This document shows positions 1 to 7,207 of a stretch of DNA of 14,181 nucleotides, in pieces; position 1 is the stretch's first letter, and each line of letters starts with the position of its first letter. Origin of the DNA: Gammaproteobacteria bacterium (GTDB lineage Bacteria > Pseudomonadota > Gammaproteobacteria > Granulosicoccales > Granulosicoccaceae); NCBI GenBank assembly GCA_020444765.1, contig JAGRHW010000044.1, positions 1-14,181 on the forward strand. Direction: 5' to 3'. The notes beneath the pieces are model-generated. The model saw only the letters and a list, made by a program, of their open reading frames with translations, was not told where the DNA came from and ran no database searches. The translations under genes were made by a program, and so were the position numbers.

Positions 1-584
1 TGGAAACCTGGTGGAATCATTTCGATACTGACAGCAGTGCCGGGGTATTCGTGCCGTTGTGCGGCAAATCGCTGGATATGCTCTGGCTGCTGGAGCAGGG
101 GCACACGGTCACCGGCGTCGAACTCAACGAACCGGCGGTAAGCGGTTTTTTCAGCCAGCACGGGATTTCGTTTGTCAAGGAGGCGCAGCCGCCCTTTACG
201 AGTTATCGCGGTGATGGACTGGATATCCACGTCGGGGATTTCTTCAAACTGCCGGCATCGTTTATTGCCGGCAACCGTCTGGTTTTCGACCGGGCGGCGT
301 TGATTGCCCTGCCGCCGGCGATGCGTATCGATTACGCCGACAAGTTGCGTGAAATACTCGCGCCCGGCTGCAAGATATTCCTGATTACGGTGGTTTACGA
401 TCAAAACGCGATGAACGGACCGCCGTTTTCCGTCCAGGATGATGAGGTTTACAAACTGTTTGATAACGGTTTTGAAATAAAAAAAGTCAATGCGTCCGAC
501 GATCCGTCGCTGTTGGGCGGGCTGGCCAAGCGCGGTCTGAAAGAGCTGGCGGAGAATGTTTTTTTTCTGACCAGAACGGACTGA
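1..584 (+). CDS. tpm: Thiopurine S-methyltransferase (TPMT family), 5' end cut off by window
   Basis: SAM-dependent methyltransferase of the bacterial TPMT family, cytosolic; known members methylate thiopurines and also selenium and tellurium compounds. The reading frame is already open at base 3, reading E-T-W-W-N-H-F-D before the family hallmark VPLCGKSLDMLWL (SAM-binding loop, coded from base 51), followed by GHTVTGVEL, GDFF, the strongly conserved FDRAALIALPPAMR, and NGPPFSV near the C-terminus. The GTG at 51 is an internal Val codon, not the start: the family has roughly 40 further N-terminal residues and these continue upstream of the window. The C-terminus (AENVFFLTRTD) and stop TGA are normal. 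It lies just upstream of the telA cluster, which may reflect shared handling of toxic oxyanions, but that link is inferred. Family assignment is very secure; the physiological substrate is not known. Confidence 0.95.
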   Translation, partial: ETWWNHFDTDSSAGVFVPLCGKSLDMLWLLEQGHTVTGVELNEPAVSGFFSQHGISFVKEAQPPFTSYRGDGLDIHVGDFFKLPASFIAGNRLVFDRAALIALPPAMRIDYADKLREILAPGCKIFLITVVYDQNAMNGPPFSVQDDEVYKLFDNGFEIKKVNASDDPSLLGGLAKRGLKELAENVFFLTRTD

Positions 585-619
585 ACGAGTTTATTTAACG
601 ACAAGCGGGATTTCATTTC

Positions 620-709
620 ATGCCGACAGTTCTGAAAAAATCCATCGGAATCGTCCTTTTGTTTGCGACGATCGGGCTGGTTTCCTGGCAAGCCCTGTTT
701 GTTATTTAG
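620..709 (+). CDS. Small single-helix membrane peptide (29 aa), hypothetical
   Basis: An ATG-started frame of 29 residues reads MPTVLKKSIGIVLLFATIGL and then VSWQALFVI before TAG. It is a textbook tiny membrane protein: a short N-terminus with two lysines followed by a continuous hydrophobic helix of about 20 residues. A weak purine-rich stretch (AAGCGGGA) lies about 10 nt upstream of the ATG. Its stop codon overlaps the AGGA that would serve as ribosome binding site for the xpaC gene, which suggests translational coupling and membership of the same operon. It could instead be a spurious frame in the tpm-xpaC gap, but the composition (Lys-rich start, Leu/Ile/Val/Phe core) is not what random DNA gives. 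I do not recognise the family. Confidence 0.55.
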   Translation: MPTVLKKSIGIVLLFATIGLVSWQALFVI

Positions 710-718
710 GACGTGCCG

Positions 719-1555
719 ATGGTTGCAGAATCCTACGCGCCGAACAAACGCAAACCCCCGCTCAAGGGCGTGCTGCTTTACCTGCTGCCGTTGCCGCTGT
801 TGCCAGCCGCGCTGCTGGCCTTGAGCAGCGGCAATATTACGCGTGTCATCGGCAGCGGAGTTGGGTTTGCCCTGGCGATTCTCGGCGCCTCACTGGTCCG
901 TCGCGGCATTGTCATAGAAGCGGAATCGGCCCGGCGCAAGATCCGCCGGCGCGCCAGCCGCGTGCCGTACAAGCTGATCGGCGGTCTGTGCGTTGCCGTC
1001 GCCACCGGTGTGGTGACCTGGCTGACGCTCGGCAAGGGTATACCGCAAAGCGTCTTGTATTCTCTGGCCTGCTTTGCCGGTAGCTATCTGTATTACGGGT
1101 TTGATCCGGCACGCAAGGATCCGGAAATTTCGGCCATCGGCATTACCTCCGAGGAAGTGCTGGATCTTCTGGAGGAGGCCGAGAAAAAAATTCTGGGTAT
1201 CGAGGCCTCGCGCAAGAAAATCAGTAATCGGGAGCTTAATGACCGCTTGCGCAGCATCATCAAGGGTGCGCGTAAAATCCTCACCATTATCGAGGAAGAC
1301 CCGCGCGACGCACGCCGGGCGCGAAAGTTTTTGCGCGTCTATCTGGACGGCGCCCAGCAGGTGACCGAAGGCTATGCGCGTACCCATACAATGGGTGATT
1401 CGCCGGAGCTTGAGGAAAACTTCCGCCGCGTACTTGGCACCATCGAAACGGTTATCGAAGAACAACAGCAGAAATTGCTGGAAAACAACCTGTCCGAACT
1501 GGACGTCAACATCGAAGTGTTGCAGATGCAGCTGGAAAAAGAAGGTGTTATCTGA
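719..1555 (+). CDS. xpaC: XpaC-like membrane protein (5-bromo-4-chloroindolyl phosphate hydrolysis family)
   Basis: A 278-residue protein resembling the XpaC/Halogen_Hydrol family (PF10112). Despite the family name, a true hydrolase activity is not established; members sit beside TelA/YaaN proteins. The N-terminal half has about four hydrophobic segments (near residues 17-34, 41-62, 87-104 and 109-126), giving a membrane anchor. From about residue 145 the rest is highly charged and helical (EEVLDLLEEAEKKILGIEAS, later an EEQQQKLLENN stretch), a likely cytoplasmic coiled-coil arm. I chose ATG 719 over GTG 713 because AGGA at 708-711 is 7 nt before the ATG and only 1 nt before the GTG. The telA gene follows after 82 nt, matching the xpaC-yaaN pair of Bacillus. 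The family call rests on the pattern and the neighbour, so it is good but not absolute. Confidence 0.85.
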   Translation: MVAESYAPNKRKPPLKGVLLYLLPLPLLPAALLALSSGNITRVIGSGVGFALAILGASLVRRGIVIEAESARRKIRRRASRVPYKLIGGLCVAVATGVVTWLTLGKGIPQSVLYSLACFAGSYLYYGFDPARKDPEISAIGITSEEVLDLLEEAEKKILGIEASRKKISNRELNDRLRSIIKGARKILTIIEEDPRDARRARKFLRVYLDGAQQVTEGYARTHTMGDSPELEENFRRVLGTIETVIEEQQQKLLENNLSELDVNIEVLQMQLEKEGVI

Positions 1556-1637
1556 TCGATCCATCGACCGGAAATCCCGGCAGTACCGGTCCGTTAATCA
1601 ACAAGCCTGAGACAGGCAAGCGAAGCAGGAACTGACA

Positions 1638-2834
1638 ATGAATGATGAAACCCAAAATCCAGGTCGTGAAGCCGTGGTTGACGAAGTGCCCATGTTGCCA
1701 GGTACGGAACTTCTGCCCGAGATAGATCTCGGCCAGAAGCCGGTCGTCTATGCCGAGGTGCAGGGCGAGGAAAAATCCCGGCTCGATCAGTTGATGGATG
1801 AAATCGACCTGTCCAACAGCAACTCGATTATCTTTTTCGGCAGCAAGGCGCAGGAGCAATTGACGACGATTTCCGACAGTATGCTCGAAGGCGTGCGCAA
1901 CAAGGATGTCGGTACTGCAGGGGCGTCCCTTAATAACATGGTATCCATCCTGCGCGGATTCGATATCGCCGGCCTGGACCCGAACAAAAAGCCGGGATTT
2001 TTCGCCAGGCTTTTCGGCCGGGTCAAGCCGGTGGCGCGCTTTATCCAGGAATACGAAGGCGTGCGTCAGCAGATCGATACCGTCACCGATGATCTGGAAT
2101 CGCATAAAACACAGTTGCTGCGCGATATAACCTCGCTGGATAAGCTCTACGAAGCGAACCTTGATTATTTTCATGATCTCGAACTTTATATCGCGGCCGG
2201 TGAGGAAAAGCTGCGTTATATCGACGATAACATGATTCCGGAACTGGAAAACAAGCATAAGGATTCCGAAGAAGTGCTGGATGCGCAGGCTTTACGGGAT
2301 TTACGCTCCGACCGCGACGATCTCGAGCGCCGCGTTCACGACCTGAAACTGACCCGCCAGGTTGCCATGCAGGCATTGCCAAGCATTCGCATGGTGCAGG
2401 AAAATGACAAGGGTCTGGTCAACAAGATCAACTCGACGCTGGTCAATACAGTGCCCTTATGGCGTCAGCAACTGGCCCAGGCGGTGACCATTTTCCGCTC
2501 CGGGCAGGCCGCCAAGAGTGTCAAGGCCGCGACGGATCTGACCAATGAGCTGCTGGAGAAAAACGCTGAAAACCTGCGTACCGCCAACCGGGAAGTGCGT
2601 GAACAGATCGAGCGAGGCGTTTTCGATATCGAGGCGGTAAAACGCGCCAACGAAAATCTGATCGCCTCGATCGAGGAAAGCCTGCAGATTGCCGATGAAG
2701 GCAAGCGCAAACGCGCCGAGGCCGAAACGCAGCTGCAGGATCTCGAAGGCGAGCTGCGCAAATCGCTGGCTTCCGCGCATGCCAGCAAACCCGCTGCGGC
2801 AACGACAGAAACAGGTGTATCCACGGGGGCTTGA
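1638..2834 (+). CDS. telA: Toxic anion resistance protein, TelA/KlaA/YaaN family
   Basis: A 398-residue soluble, almost wholly alpha-helical protein of the TelA family (PF05816), named for plasmid tellurite-resistance genes; chromosomal members are linked to membrane stress and antimicrobial tolerance, with unknown biochemistry. The family signature is clear at about residues 220-285: DLRSDRDDLERRVHDLKLTR, then the AMQALPSIRMVQ and NTVPLWRQQLAQA stretches. Residues 90-130 carry the SMLEGVRNKDVG and GFFARLFG segments typical of the N-terminal part. The C-terminal third is a coiled coil rich in Glu, Lys, Arg and Ala. There is no signal peptide or membrane helix. The start ATG has AGGA about 10 nt upstream. 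Its stop TGA is 2 nt before the ATG of the SPFH gene, so translation is probably coupled. The presence of XpaC upstream supports a two-protein complex. Confidence 0.93.
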   Translation: MNDETQNPGREAVVDEVPMLPGTELLPEIDLGQKPVVYAEVQGEEKSRLDQLMDEIDLSNSNSIIFFGSKAQEQLTTISDSMLEGVRNKDVGTAGASLNNMVSILRGFDIAGLDPNKKPGFFARLFGRVKPVARFIQEYEGVRQQIDTVTDDLESHKTQLLRDITSLDKLYEANLDYFHDLELYIAAGEEKLRYIDDNMIPELENKHKDSEEVLDAQALRDLRSDRDDLERRVHDLKLTRQVAMQALPSIRMVQENDKGLVNKINSTLVNTVPLWRQQLAQAVTIFRSGQAAKSVKAATDLTNELLEKNAENLRTANREVREQIERGVFDIEAVKRANENLIASIEESLQIADEGKRKRAEAETQLQDLEGELRKSLASAHASKPAAATTETGVSTGA

Positions 2835-2836
2835 AG

Positions 2837-3940
2837 ATGGGTTTTTTTGACCGGCTTTTTGGCGAATTTATCGATGTCATCGAATGGACGGATGACAGCA
2901 ACGACACCATGGTTTACCGCTTTGAGCGCTTTGGCAACGAAATAAAATACGGCGCCAAGCTCACGGTTCGCGAATCGCAGGAGGCGGTTTTCGTCAACGA
3001 AGGTCAGATTGCCGATGTGCTTGGGCCGGGTATCTACAAACTGGAAACCAACAACCTGCCGGTTCTGACGACAATACAGCACTGGGACCACGGTTTTAAA
3101 AGTCCGTTCAAGGCCGAGGTGTATTTTTGCAGTACCCGGCGTTTTACCGATCTCAAGTGGGGCACCAAAAATCCGCTCATGCTGCGTGACGCGGAATTCG
3201 GTGGCGTGCGCTTGCGCACTTTCGGTACCTATTCGATAAAAGTCAGTGATCCGGTCAAATTCATTCGTGAAATTACCGGCACCGACGGCGTTTTCACGGT
3301 CGATGAAATCAGCGACCAGCTGCGTAATCTGATCACCTCGCGTTACGCGACGGTGCTTGCCTCGTCGGGTATTCCGGTGCTCGATCTGGCGGCTAATTAC
3401 GATCAGCTCGGCGAGTATCTGACCAAGCGTATTGCGCCGGAATTCGAGGAATACGGTCTCGAACTGTCGAATATGCTGGTCGAGAATATCTCGCTGCCGC
3501 CGGTGGTCGAAAAAGCGCTCGATAAACGGACCAGCATGGGCATGATCGGCAATCTCGACAATTACCTCAAATACCAGGCCGGTGAAGCGGTGGAAGCGGC
3601 GGCGGGCAATCCGGCCGGCGGCGCCAGTGAGGGAGTCGGCATGGGGGTGGGTTTTGCGATGGCCAACCAGATGGCCGAATTCATGAGCAAACGCGATCAG
3701 CAGGAGGCCACGCCGCCACCTCTGCCGACGCTCAGCAGTTTTCATATCGAAGTCGATGGTCAGGCGGTCGGTCCGATCAGCGTCGAAGATCTGCGCCGCA
3801 AGATCACCGCCGGTGAAGTACAGGCGGAAACGCTGGTCTGGTCGCCAGGCATGGCCGAATGGAAACCGGCCGGCACCGTGATTGCCCTGTCTGGCGTGTT
3901 CGGAGAAATCAAACCACCGCCGTTACCGAACTCGGAATAA
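2837..3940 (+). CDS. SPFH (band 7) domain protein with C-terminal GYF_2 domain, YdjI-like
   Basis: A 367-residue protein. The N-terminus MGFFDRLFGEFIDVIEW and the following MVYRFERFGNEIKYGAKLTV fit the SPFH subfamily often annotated as virion core protein, which includes Bacillus YdjI. The SPFH core runs from about residue 25 to 245; it has no true transmembrane segment, so membrane binding would be peripheral. A Gly/Ala-rich linker (GNPAGGASEGVGMGVGFAMA) and a Pro stretch (TPPPLPTL) lead into a GYF_2/DUF4339 domain at about residues 300-355, shown by GPISVEDLRRKITAGEVQAE and LVWSPGMAEW; such domains usually bind proline-rich peptides. The protein ends in another Pro stretch (KPPPLPNSE), which could be a ligand for that domain. 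ATG 2837 is preferred over the TTG at 2831: a GGGGG stretch (2825-2829) is 7 nt before it and the family starts MGxFD. In Bacillus the homologue works with PspA and a zinc-ribbon partner; here the partner gene follows but no pspA is seen. Confidence 0.9.
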   Translation: MGFFDRLFGEFIDVIEWTDDSNDTMVYRFERFGNEIKYGAKLTVRESQEAVFVNEGQIADVLGPGIYKLETNNLPVLTTIQHWDHGFKSPFKAEVYFCSTRRFTDLKWGTKNPLMLRDAEFGGVRLRTFGTYSIKVSDPVKFIREITGTDGVFTVDEISDQLRNLITSRYATVLASSGIPVLDLAANYDQLGEYLTKRIAPEFEEYGLELSNMLVENISLPPVVEKALDKRTSMGMIGNLDNYLKYQAGEAVEAAAGNPAGGASEGVGMGVGFAMANQMAEFMSKRDQQEATPPPLPTLSSFHIEVDGQAVGPISVEDLRRKITAGEVQAETLVWSPGMAEWKPAGTVIALSGVFGEIKPPPLPNSE

Positions 3941-3960
3941 GTCAGGGACGGAGTTGCAAA

Positions 3961-5157
3961 GTGGCTGATTACCCGCTGGGCGAACTGACGACCCGGGAGC
4001 TTACGCATTCGCGTTTCCCCTGTGAGCAATGCGGTGCTTTGCTGAAATACGACATCGGCACCACCGATCTCAAATGCAGCTATTGCGGGCACAGCAATAC
4101 CATCGTCAATTCCAGCGAACCGATTCTGGAATACAATATCCATCACGCCCTGCGTGAGCTGGAACGCGCCAAAATCCTTGACCCTGAAATCACCGTGGTA
4201 CGTTGCAACACCTGTGCAGCGGAGTTCGATCTCGATCCGAACTCCCATGCCGGTGAGTGTCCGTACTGCGGCACTACCGTGGTTACGGGGACCGGGCATG
4301 TAAAACCGATCAAACCCAAAGCGCTGCTGCCGTTTGCCATCTCCGCCGATCAGGCCCGCGATTCCTACAAAAAATGGCTATCCGGTCTCTGGTTTGCACC
4401 CAATGCCTTGAAAAAATATGCCCGCGAAGATCAGAAACTCAACGGCGTGTATATCCCGTACTGGACGTATGACAGCAGTACGCAAACCGCTTACACCGGT
4501 CAGCGTGGTGATGTCTATTACGTCAGACAGAGCTACACCGCGGTGGTCAACGGCAGGCAGGTCCGGCAAACCCGTATGGTGCCGAAGATCAGATGGACGC
4601 CGGTCAGCGGGCGTACGCATCGCCACTTCGACGATGTGCTGGTCGGTGCGAGCCGTTCCCTGCCGCGCCAGATCATGGACTGGTTACAACCCTGGGACCT
4701 GGAAAACCTGATTCCGTACACGGAAGCCTATCTAAGCGGTTTCAACAGCGAGATCTATCAGGTCGATCTGGATGAGGGATTCAATCGCGCCAGGCAGATC
4801 ATGGACAACGCCATTCGCAGCGATGTAGCGCGGGCGATCGGCGGCGACCAGCAGCAAATTCACTCGGTCAATACGCAACACAGCGAGACCACGTTCAAGC
4901 ATGTGCTTTTACCCCTGTGGTCGGCGGCTTTCCGGTTTCGCGGCAAAACCTATCGGTTCGTGGTCAACGGCCGTAATGGCAAAACACGGGGTGAGCGGCC
5001 CTGGAGCTTTATAAAAATCAGTCTCGCGGTGCTTGCCGGCGGTACGGTTCTGACCGGGTTTTTATTCTTTGCCGCCGCTAATGGAAATTTCAGCGAATTC
5101 GGCTCCGGATTCGAGCAGTTCCCGCGCAGTTATCCGGTGCCGCAATATCGCAATTAA
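3961..5157 (+). CDS. Double zinc-ribbon protein with C-terminal membrane helix (YdjG-like)
   Basis: A 398-residue protein of the TFIIB-type zinc-ribbon group, sometimes misnamed primosomal protein N'. Two zinc ribbons are visible: Cys21-x2-Cys24 with Cys39-x2-Cys42, and Cys82-x2-Cys85 with Cys100-x2-Cys103. A central domain has KPIKPKALLPFAI, the GVYIPYWTYD motif, and HFDDVLVGASRSLP, as in Bacillus YdjG-like proteins. One hydrophobic helix lies near residues 350-372 (ISLAVLAGGTVLTGFLFFAA), followed by a short polar tail, so it is a tail-anchored membrane protein. The frame stays open back to 3859 inside the SPFH gene, but GTG 3961 is the likely start, with GGAG about 8 nt upstream and the zinc ribbons beginning soon after. 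Only 20 nt separate it from the SPFH gene, so the two are in one operon. The likely role is a membrane scaffold or sensor with the SPFH protein; this is inferred. Confidence 0.88.
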   Translation: MADYPLGELTTRELTHSRFPCEQCGALLKYDIGTTDLKCSYCGHSNTIVNSSEPILEYNIHHALRELERAKILDPEITVVRCNTCAAEFDLDPNSHAGECPYCGTTVVTGTGHVKPIKPKALLPFAISADQARDSYKKWLSGLWFAPNALKKYAREDQKLNGVYIPYWTYDSSTQTAYTGQRGDVYYVRQSYTAVVNGRQVRQTRMVPKIRWTPVSGRTHRHFDDVLVGASRSLPRQIMDWLQPWDLENLIPYTEAYLSGFNSEIYQVDLDEGFNRARQIMDNAIRSDVARAIGGDQQQIHSVNTQHSETTFKHVLLPLWSAAFRFRGKTYRFVVNGRNGKTRGERPWSFIKISLAVLAGGTVLTGFLFFAAANGNFSEFGSGFEQFPRSYPVPQYRN

Positions 5158-5216
5158 CAGCGCTTGTGCCAGATGCTGTAAACCGGGCCCGTGCGTTTGG
5201 CAATGCTCCGCAACGA

Positions 5217-5245
5217 TTGACCTGACTCGGAGCGAAGTGGATACT
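5217..5245 (+). promoter_or_regulatory. Candidate sigma70 promoter for aconitase X
   Basis: TTGACC (5217-5222), a 17-nt spacer and GATACT (5240-5245) form a reasonable -35/-10 pair, placing the start of transcription near 5252, about 24 nt before the ATG at 5276. No XylS-type box is present in the 118-nt gap. There is also no intrinsic terminator after the zinc-ribbon gene, so readthrough from upstream is possible. Confidence 0.45.
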
Positions 5246-5275
5246 CAATGCTGATTTTCCTGCAGAGACAATTGC

Positions 5276-7021
5276 ATGGCTGAAACCCGTATTGCCGGCC
5301 GCAGCCTGGTTGAAGGGCGTGGGGAGGGCCGGCTTTTGCTGGCGCATACCGGTCTGAGTTTCTGGGGCGGCGTCGATCCGCGCAACGGCGACATCATCGA
5401 TCACCATCACCCGCTCTACGGACAAAACCTGGCGGGGCGGGTGTTGGCAATTCCGGGCGGACGCGGTTCGTGCTCCGGCAGCGGCGTGTTGCTGGAGCTG
5501 ATACTCAACGGTCACGCCCCGGCTGCGCTGGTATTCAGCAGTGTTGAAGAAATTCTGACGCTTGGCGTGCTGGTCGCGGATGAGATGTTCCAGTGTTCCC
5601 TGCCGGTTCTGCGGATTGAGGAAGACGACTTTGCCCGTTTGCGTGGCGATTCATTTGCGTGTGTAAATAATACGGCTCTGACCCTTTTTGAACAGCCACC
5701 GGACGATCACGAGCAGGTCGTGTCGAGTGATTCCTTAAACTCCAAGGAGGCTGTCGAATCAATCGATCTGGAGGAAATCGATCGCGAGCTGCTGAACGGC
5801 AAACACGGCAAAGCGGCGCAAACCGCCATGCAGATCGTGTTGCGTATGGCCGTTTTGCAGGGCGCGAAAAAACTCTTGCCGGTCAGTCGCGCGCATATCG
5901 ACGGTTGTATCTATACAGGTCCTGCCAGCCTGCGTTTTGCCCGCCGGCTTGCCGATTGGGGGGCCAGAGTCAGTGTCCCCACCACGCTCAATGCGATTTC
6001 CGTCGACAAGCGCCACTGGCGTGAGCAAGGCGTGGATCCGGCCTTTGGCGATCCAGCAAGCCGGCTTGCCGATGCTTATCTGGACATGGGCGCACAGCTG
6101 AGCTTTACCTGTGCGCCCTATCTGCTGGACAGCGCGCCTGTGTTGGGTGAGCAAATCGGCTGGGCGGAATCCAATGCGGTGATCTATGCCAACAGTGTTA
6201 TCGGCGCACGCACGCAAAAATATCCGGATTATCTGGATATCTGCATCGCGCTTACCGGCAGGGCGCCAGCGACCGGCAGTCATCAGGAACAAGGTAGAAT
6301 TGCAAGCCTGGTTATAGAGATGCCTGCCCTGACCGAGCCGGACGATTCCTTCTGGCCACTTGCGGGCTACCATCTGGGCCTGCTTGCCGGACCGGAAATC
6401 CCTTTGATATACGGTCTGGAAAAGACCTCGCCGTCGCTGGATGATCTCAAGGCGTTCAGCGCGGCGTTCGCCACGACCTCGTCTTCGCCCATGTTTCATA
6501 TCGCCGGTGTTACGCCGGAGTCAGGGAAAGAGTCGAACAAGACGATAAATCACAGGAAAAAAGTCAGCCTGCCGGATTTGTTACAAAGCTGGCGGGCGTT
6601 AAATACGGCGGAAGACTCGCGGGTGGATATGGTCTCGCTTGGAAACCCGCATTTTTCCCAAACCGAATGCGCCAGACTTGCAGAATTATGTGCCGGCCGA
6701 ACAAAACATGCCGAGGTCGATGTCGTCGTAACACTTGGGCGGGCGGTCTATGAACAGGCTGCCAATGAAGGTTCCATAAAAGCGCTGGAAAATTTCGGTG
6801 TTCGTTTTATTACCGATACCTGCTGGTGCATGCTGCAGGAGCCGGTGATTCAACCGGCTGTGCGGACGCTGATGACAAATTCGGGAAAATATGCCCATTA
6901 TGCGCCGGGTCTGGTCGGGCGCCGCGTTCATTTCGGCAGTCTGGCGGATTGTGTCGACGCCGCCTGCTGTGCGCGACGTACAGATCGCCCCCCTGCCTGG
7001 TTAACAGCTACCGGACATTGA
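5276..7021 (+). CDS. acnX: Fused aconitase X (DUF126-DUF521), cis-3-hydroxy-L-proline dehydratase type
   Basis: A 581-residue member of the aconitase X family with both parts in one chain. The swivel domain (DUF126) covers about residues 5-125: LSFWGGVDPRNGDIIDHHHP, then GRVLAIPGGRGSCSGSG with the conserved Ser-rich loop, and EILTLGVLVADE. The catalytic DUF521 part covers about residues 170-575: GKHGKAAQ, SRAHIDGC, SVPTTLNAISVD, FTCAPYLLDS with Cys279, WAESNAVIYANSVIGARTQK, and near the C-terminus DTCWCM with Cys516 and Cys518; these cysteines are the likely iron-sulfur cluster ligands. Characterised fused bacterial members dehydrate cis-3-hydroxy-L-proline; archaeal two-subunit relatives act on mevalonate 5-phosphate. 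No pyrroline-carboxylate reductase or proline racemase gene is in view, so the substrate is unproven. The start ATG has only a weak ribosome binding site (GCAGAGA). The TRAP genes follow after 247 nt but have their own promoter. Confidence 0.9.
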   Translation: MAETRIAGRSLVEGRGEGRLLLAHTGLSFWGGVDPRNGDIIDHHHPLYGQNLAGRVLAIPGGRGSCSGSGVLLELILNGHAPAALVFSSVEEILTLGVLVADEMFQCSLPVLRIEEDDFARLRGDSFACVNNTALTLFEQPPDDHEQVVSSDSLNSKEAVESIDLEEIDRELLNGKHGKAAQTAMQIVLRMAVLQGAKKLLPVSRAHIDGCIYTGPASLRFARRLADWGARVSVPTTLNAISVDKRHWREQGVDPAFGDPASRLADAYLDMGAQLSFTCAPYLLDSAPVLGEQIGWAESNAVIYANSVIGARTQKYPDYLDICIALTGRAPATGSHQEQGRIASLVIEMPALTEPDDSFWPLAGYHLGLLAGPEIPLIYGLEKTSPSLDDLKAFSAAFATTSSSPMFHIAGVTPESGKESNKTINHRKKVSLPDLLQSWRALNTAEDSRVDMVSLGNPHFSQTECARLAELCAGRTKHAEVDVVVTLGRAVYEQAANEGSIKALENFGVRFITDTCWCMLQEPVIQPAVRTLMTNSGKYAHYAPGLVGRRVHFGSLADCVDAACCARRTDRPPAWLTATGH

Positions 7022-7102
7022 TCGTCTTTCACTCTTGAGCGGATTCCGTGCTTTTTAAACGCGCGGCGATCTGTTGCGCCCGTCAGTCGGGACTGGCCCG
7101 CA

Positions 7103-7164
7103 TGCAAAATATGGATAGTGTTTGCAGCTTTTGTACTATTTTATCGAGCTTGCGACTCTATGAT
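7103..7164 (+). promoter_or_regulatory. Pm-like promoter with XylS/BenR-type boxes upstream of the TRAP operon
   Basis: The distal box TGCAAAATATGGATA (7103-7117) is a perfect match to the XylS consensus TGCA-N6-GGNTA. After 5 nt a second TGCA (7123-7126) opens a degenerate proximal box (7123-7137, ending GTACT instead of GGNTA). Exactly 21 nt later lies TATGAT (7159-7164), a 5/6 match to the -10 consensus. The 35-nt paired-box segment is identical at 25 positions, by hand count, to the one upstream of the dioxygenase gene, with the same 20-bp repeat period and the same distance to the -10. Predicted transcription start is near 7171, leaving a leader of about 98 nt before dctP. The degenerate proximal box is the weak point. 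Confidence 0.6.
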
Positions 7165-7207
7165 TAGCCAGGCATGCAGAAGGCTGTTTTCTTGTGCATA
7201 CAGACGA

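Noticed and set aside
890..1564. 224-codon open frame on the - strand opposite xpaC
   Set aside because: Antisense shadow of xpaC; no ribosome binding site and no family motifs.
2465..3745. 426-codon open frame on the - strand opposite telA and the SPFH gene
   Set aside because: Lies wholly antisense to two clear family members; Arg/His/Phe-rich product without recognisable domains, a codon-bias shadow.
3859..3960. ATG 3859 as start of the zinc-ribbon gene
   Set aside because: It would overlap the SPFH gene by 82 nt; GTG 3961 has a good ribosome binding site and suits the family N-terminus.
7053..7100. Terminator after aconitase X
   Set aside because: Only 4-bp stems (for example CCCG/CGGG) and no T-run; readthrough to the TRAP region cannot be excluded.
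7093..7106. Sigma54 promoter (TGGC...TGC) before dctP
   Set aside because: The GG and GC elements are only 7 nt apart instead of 10.
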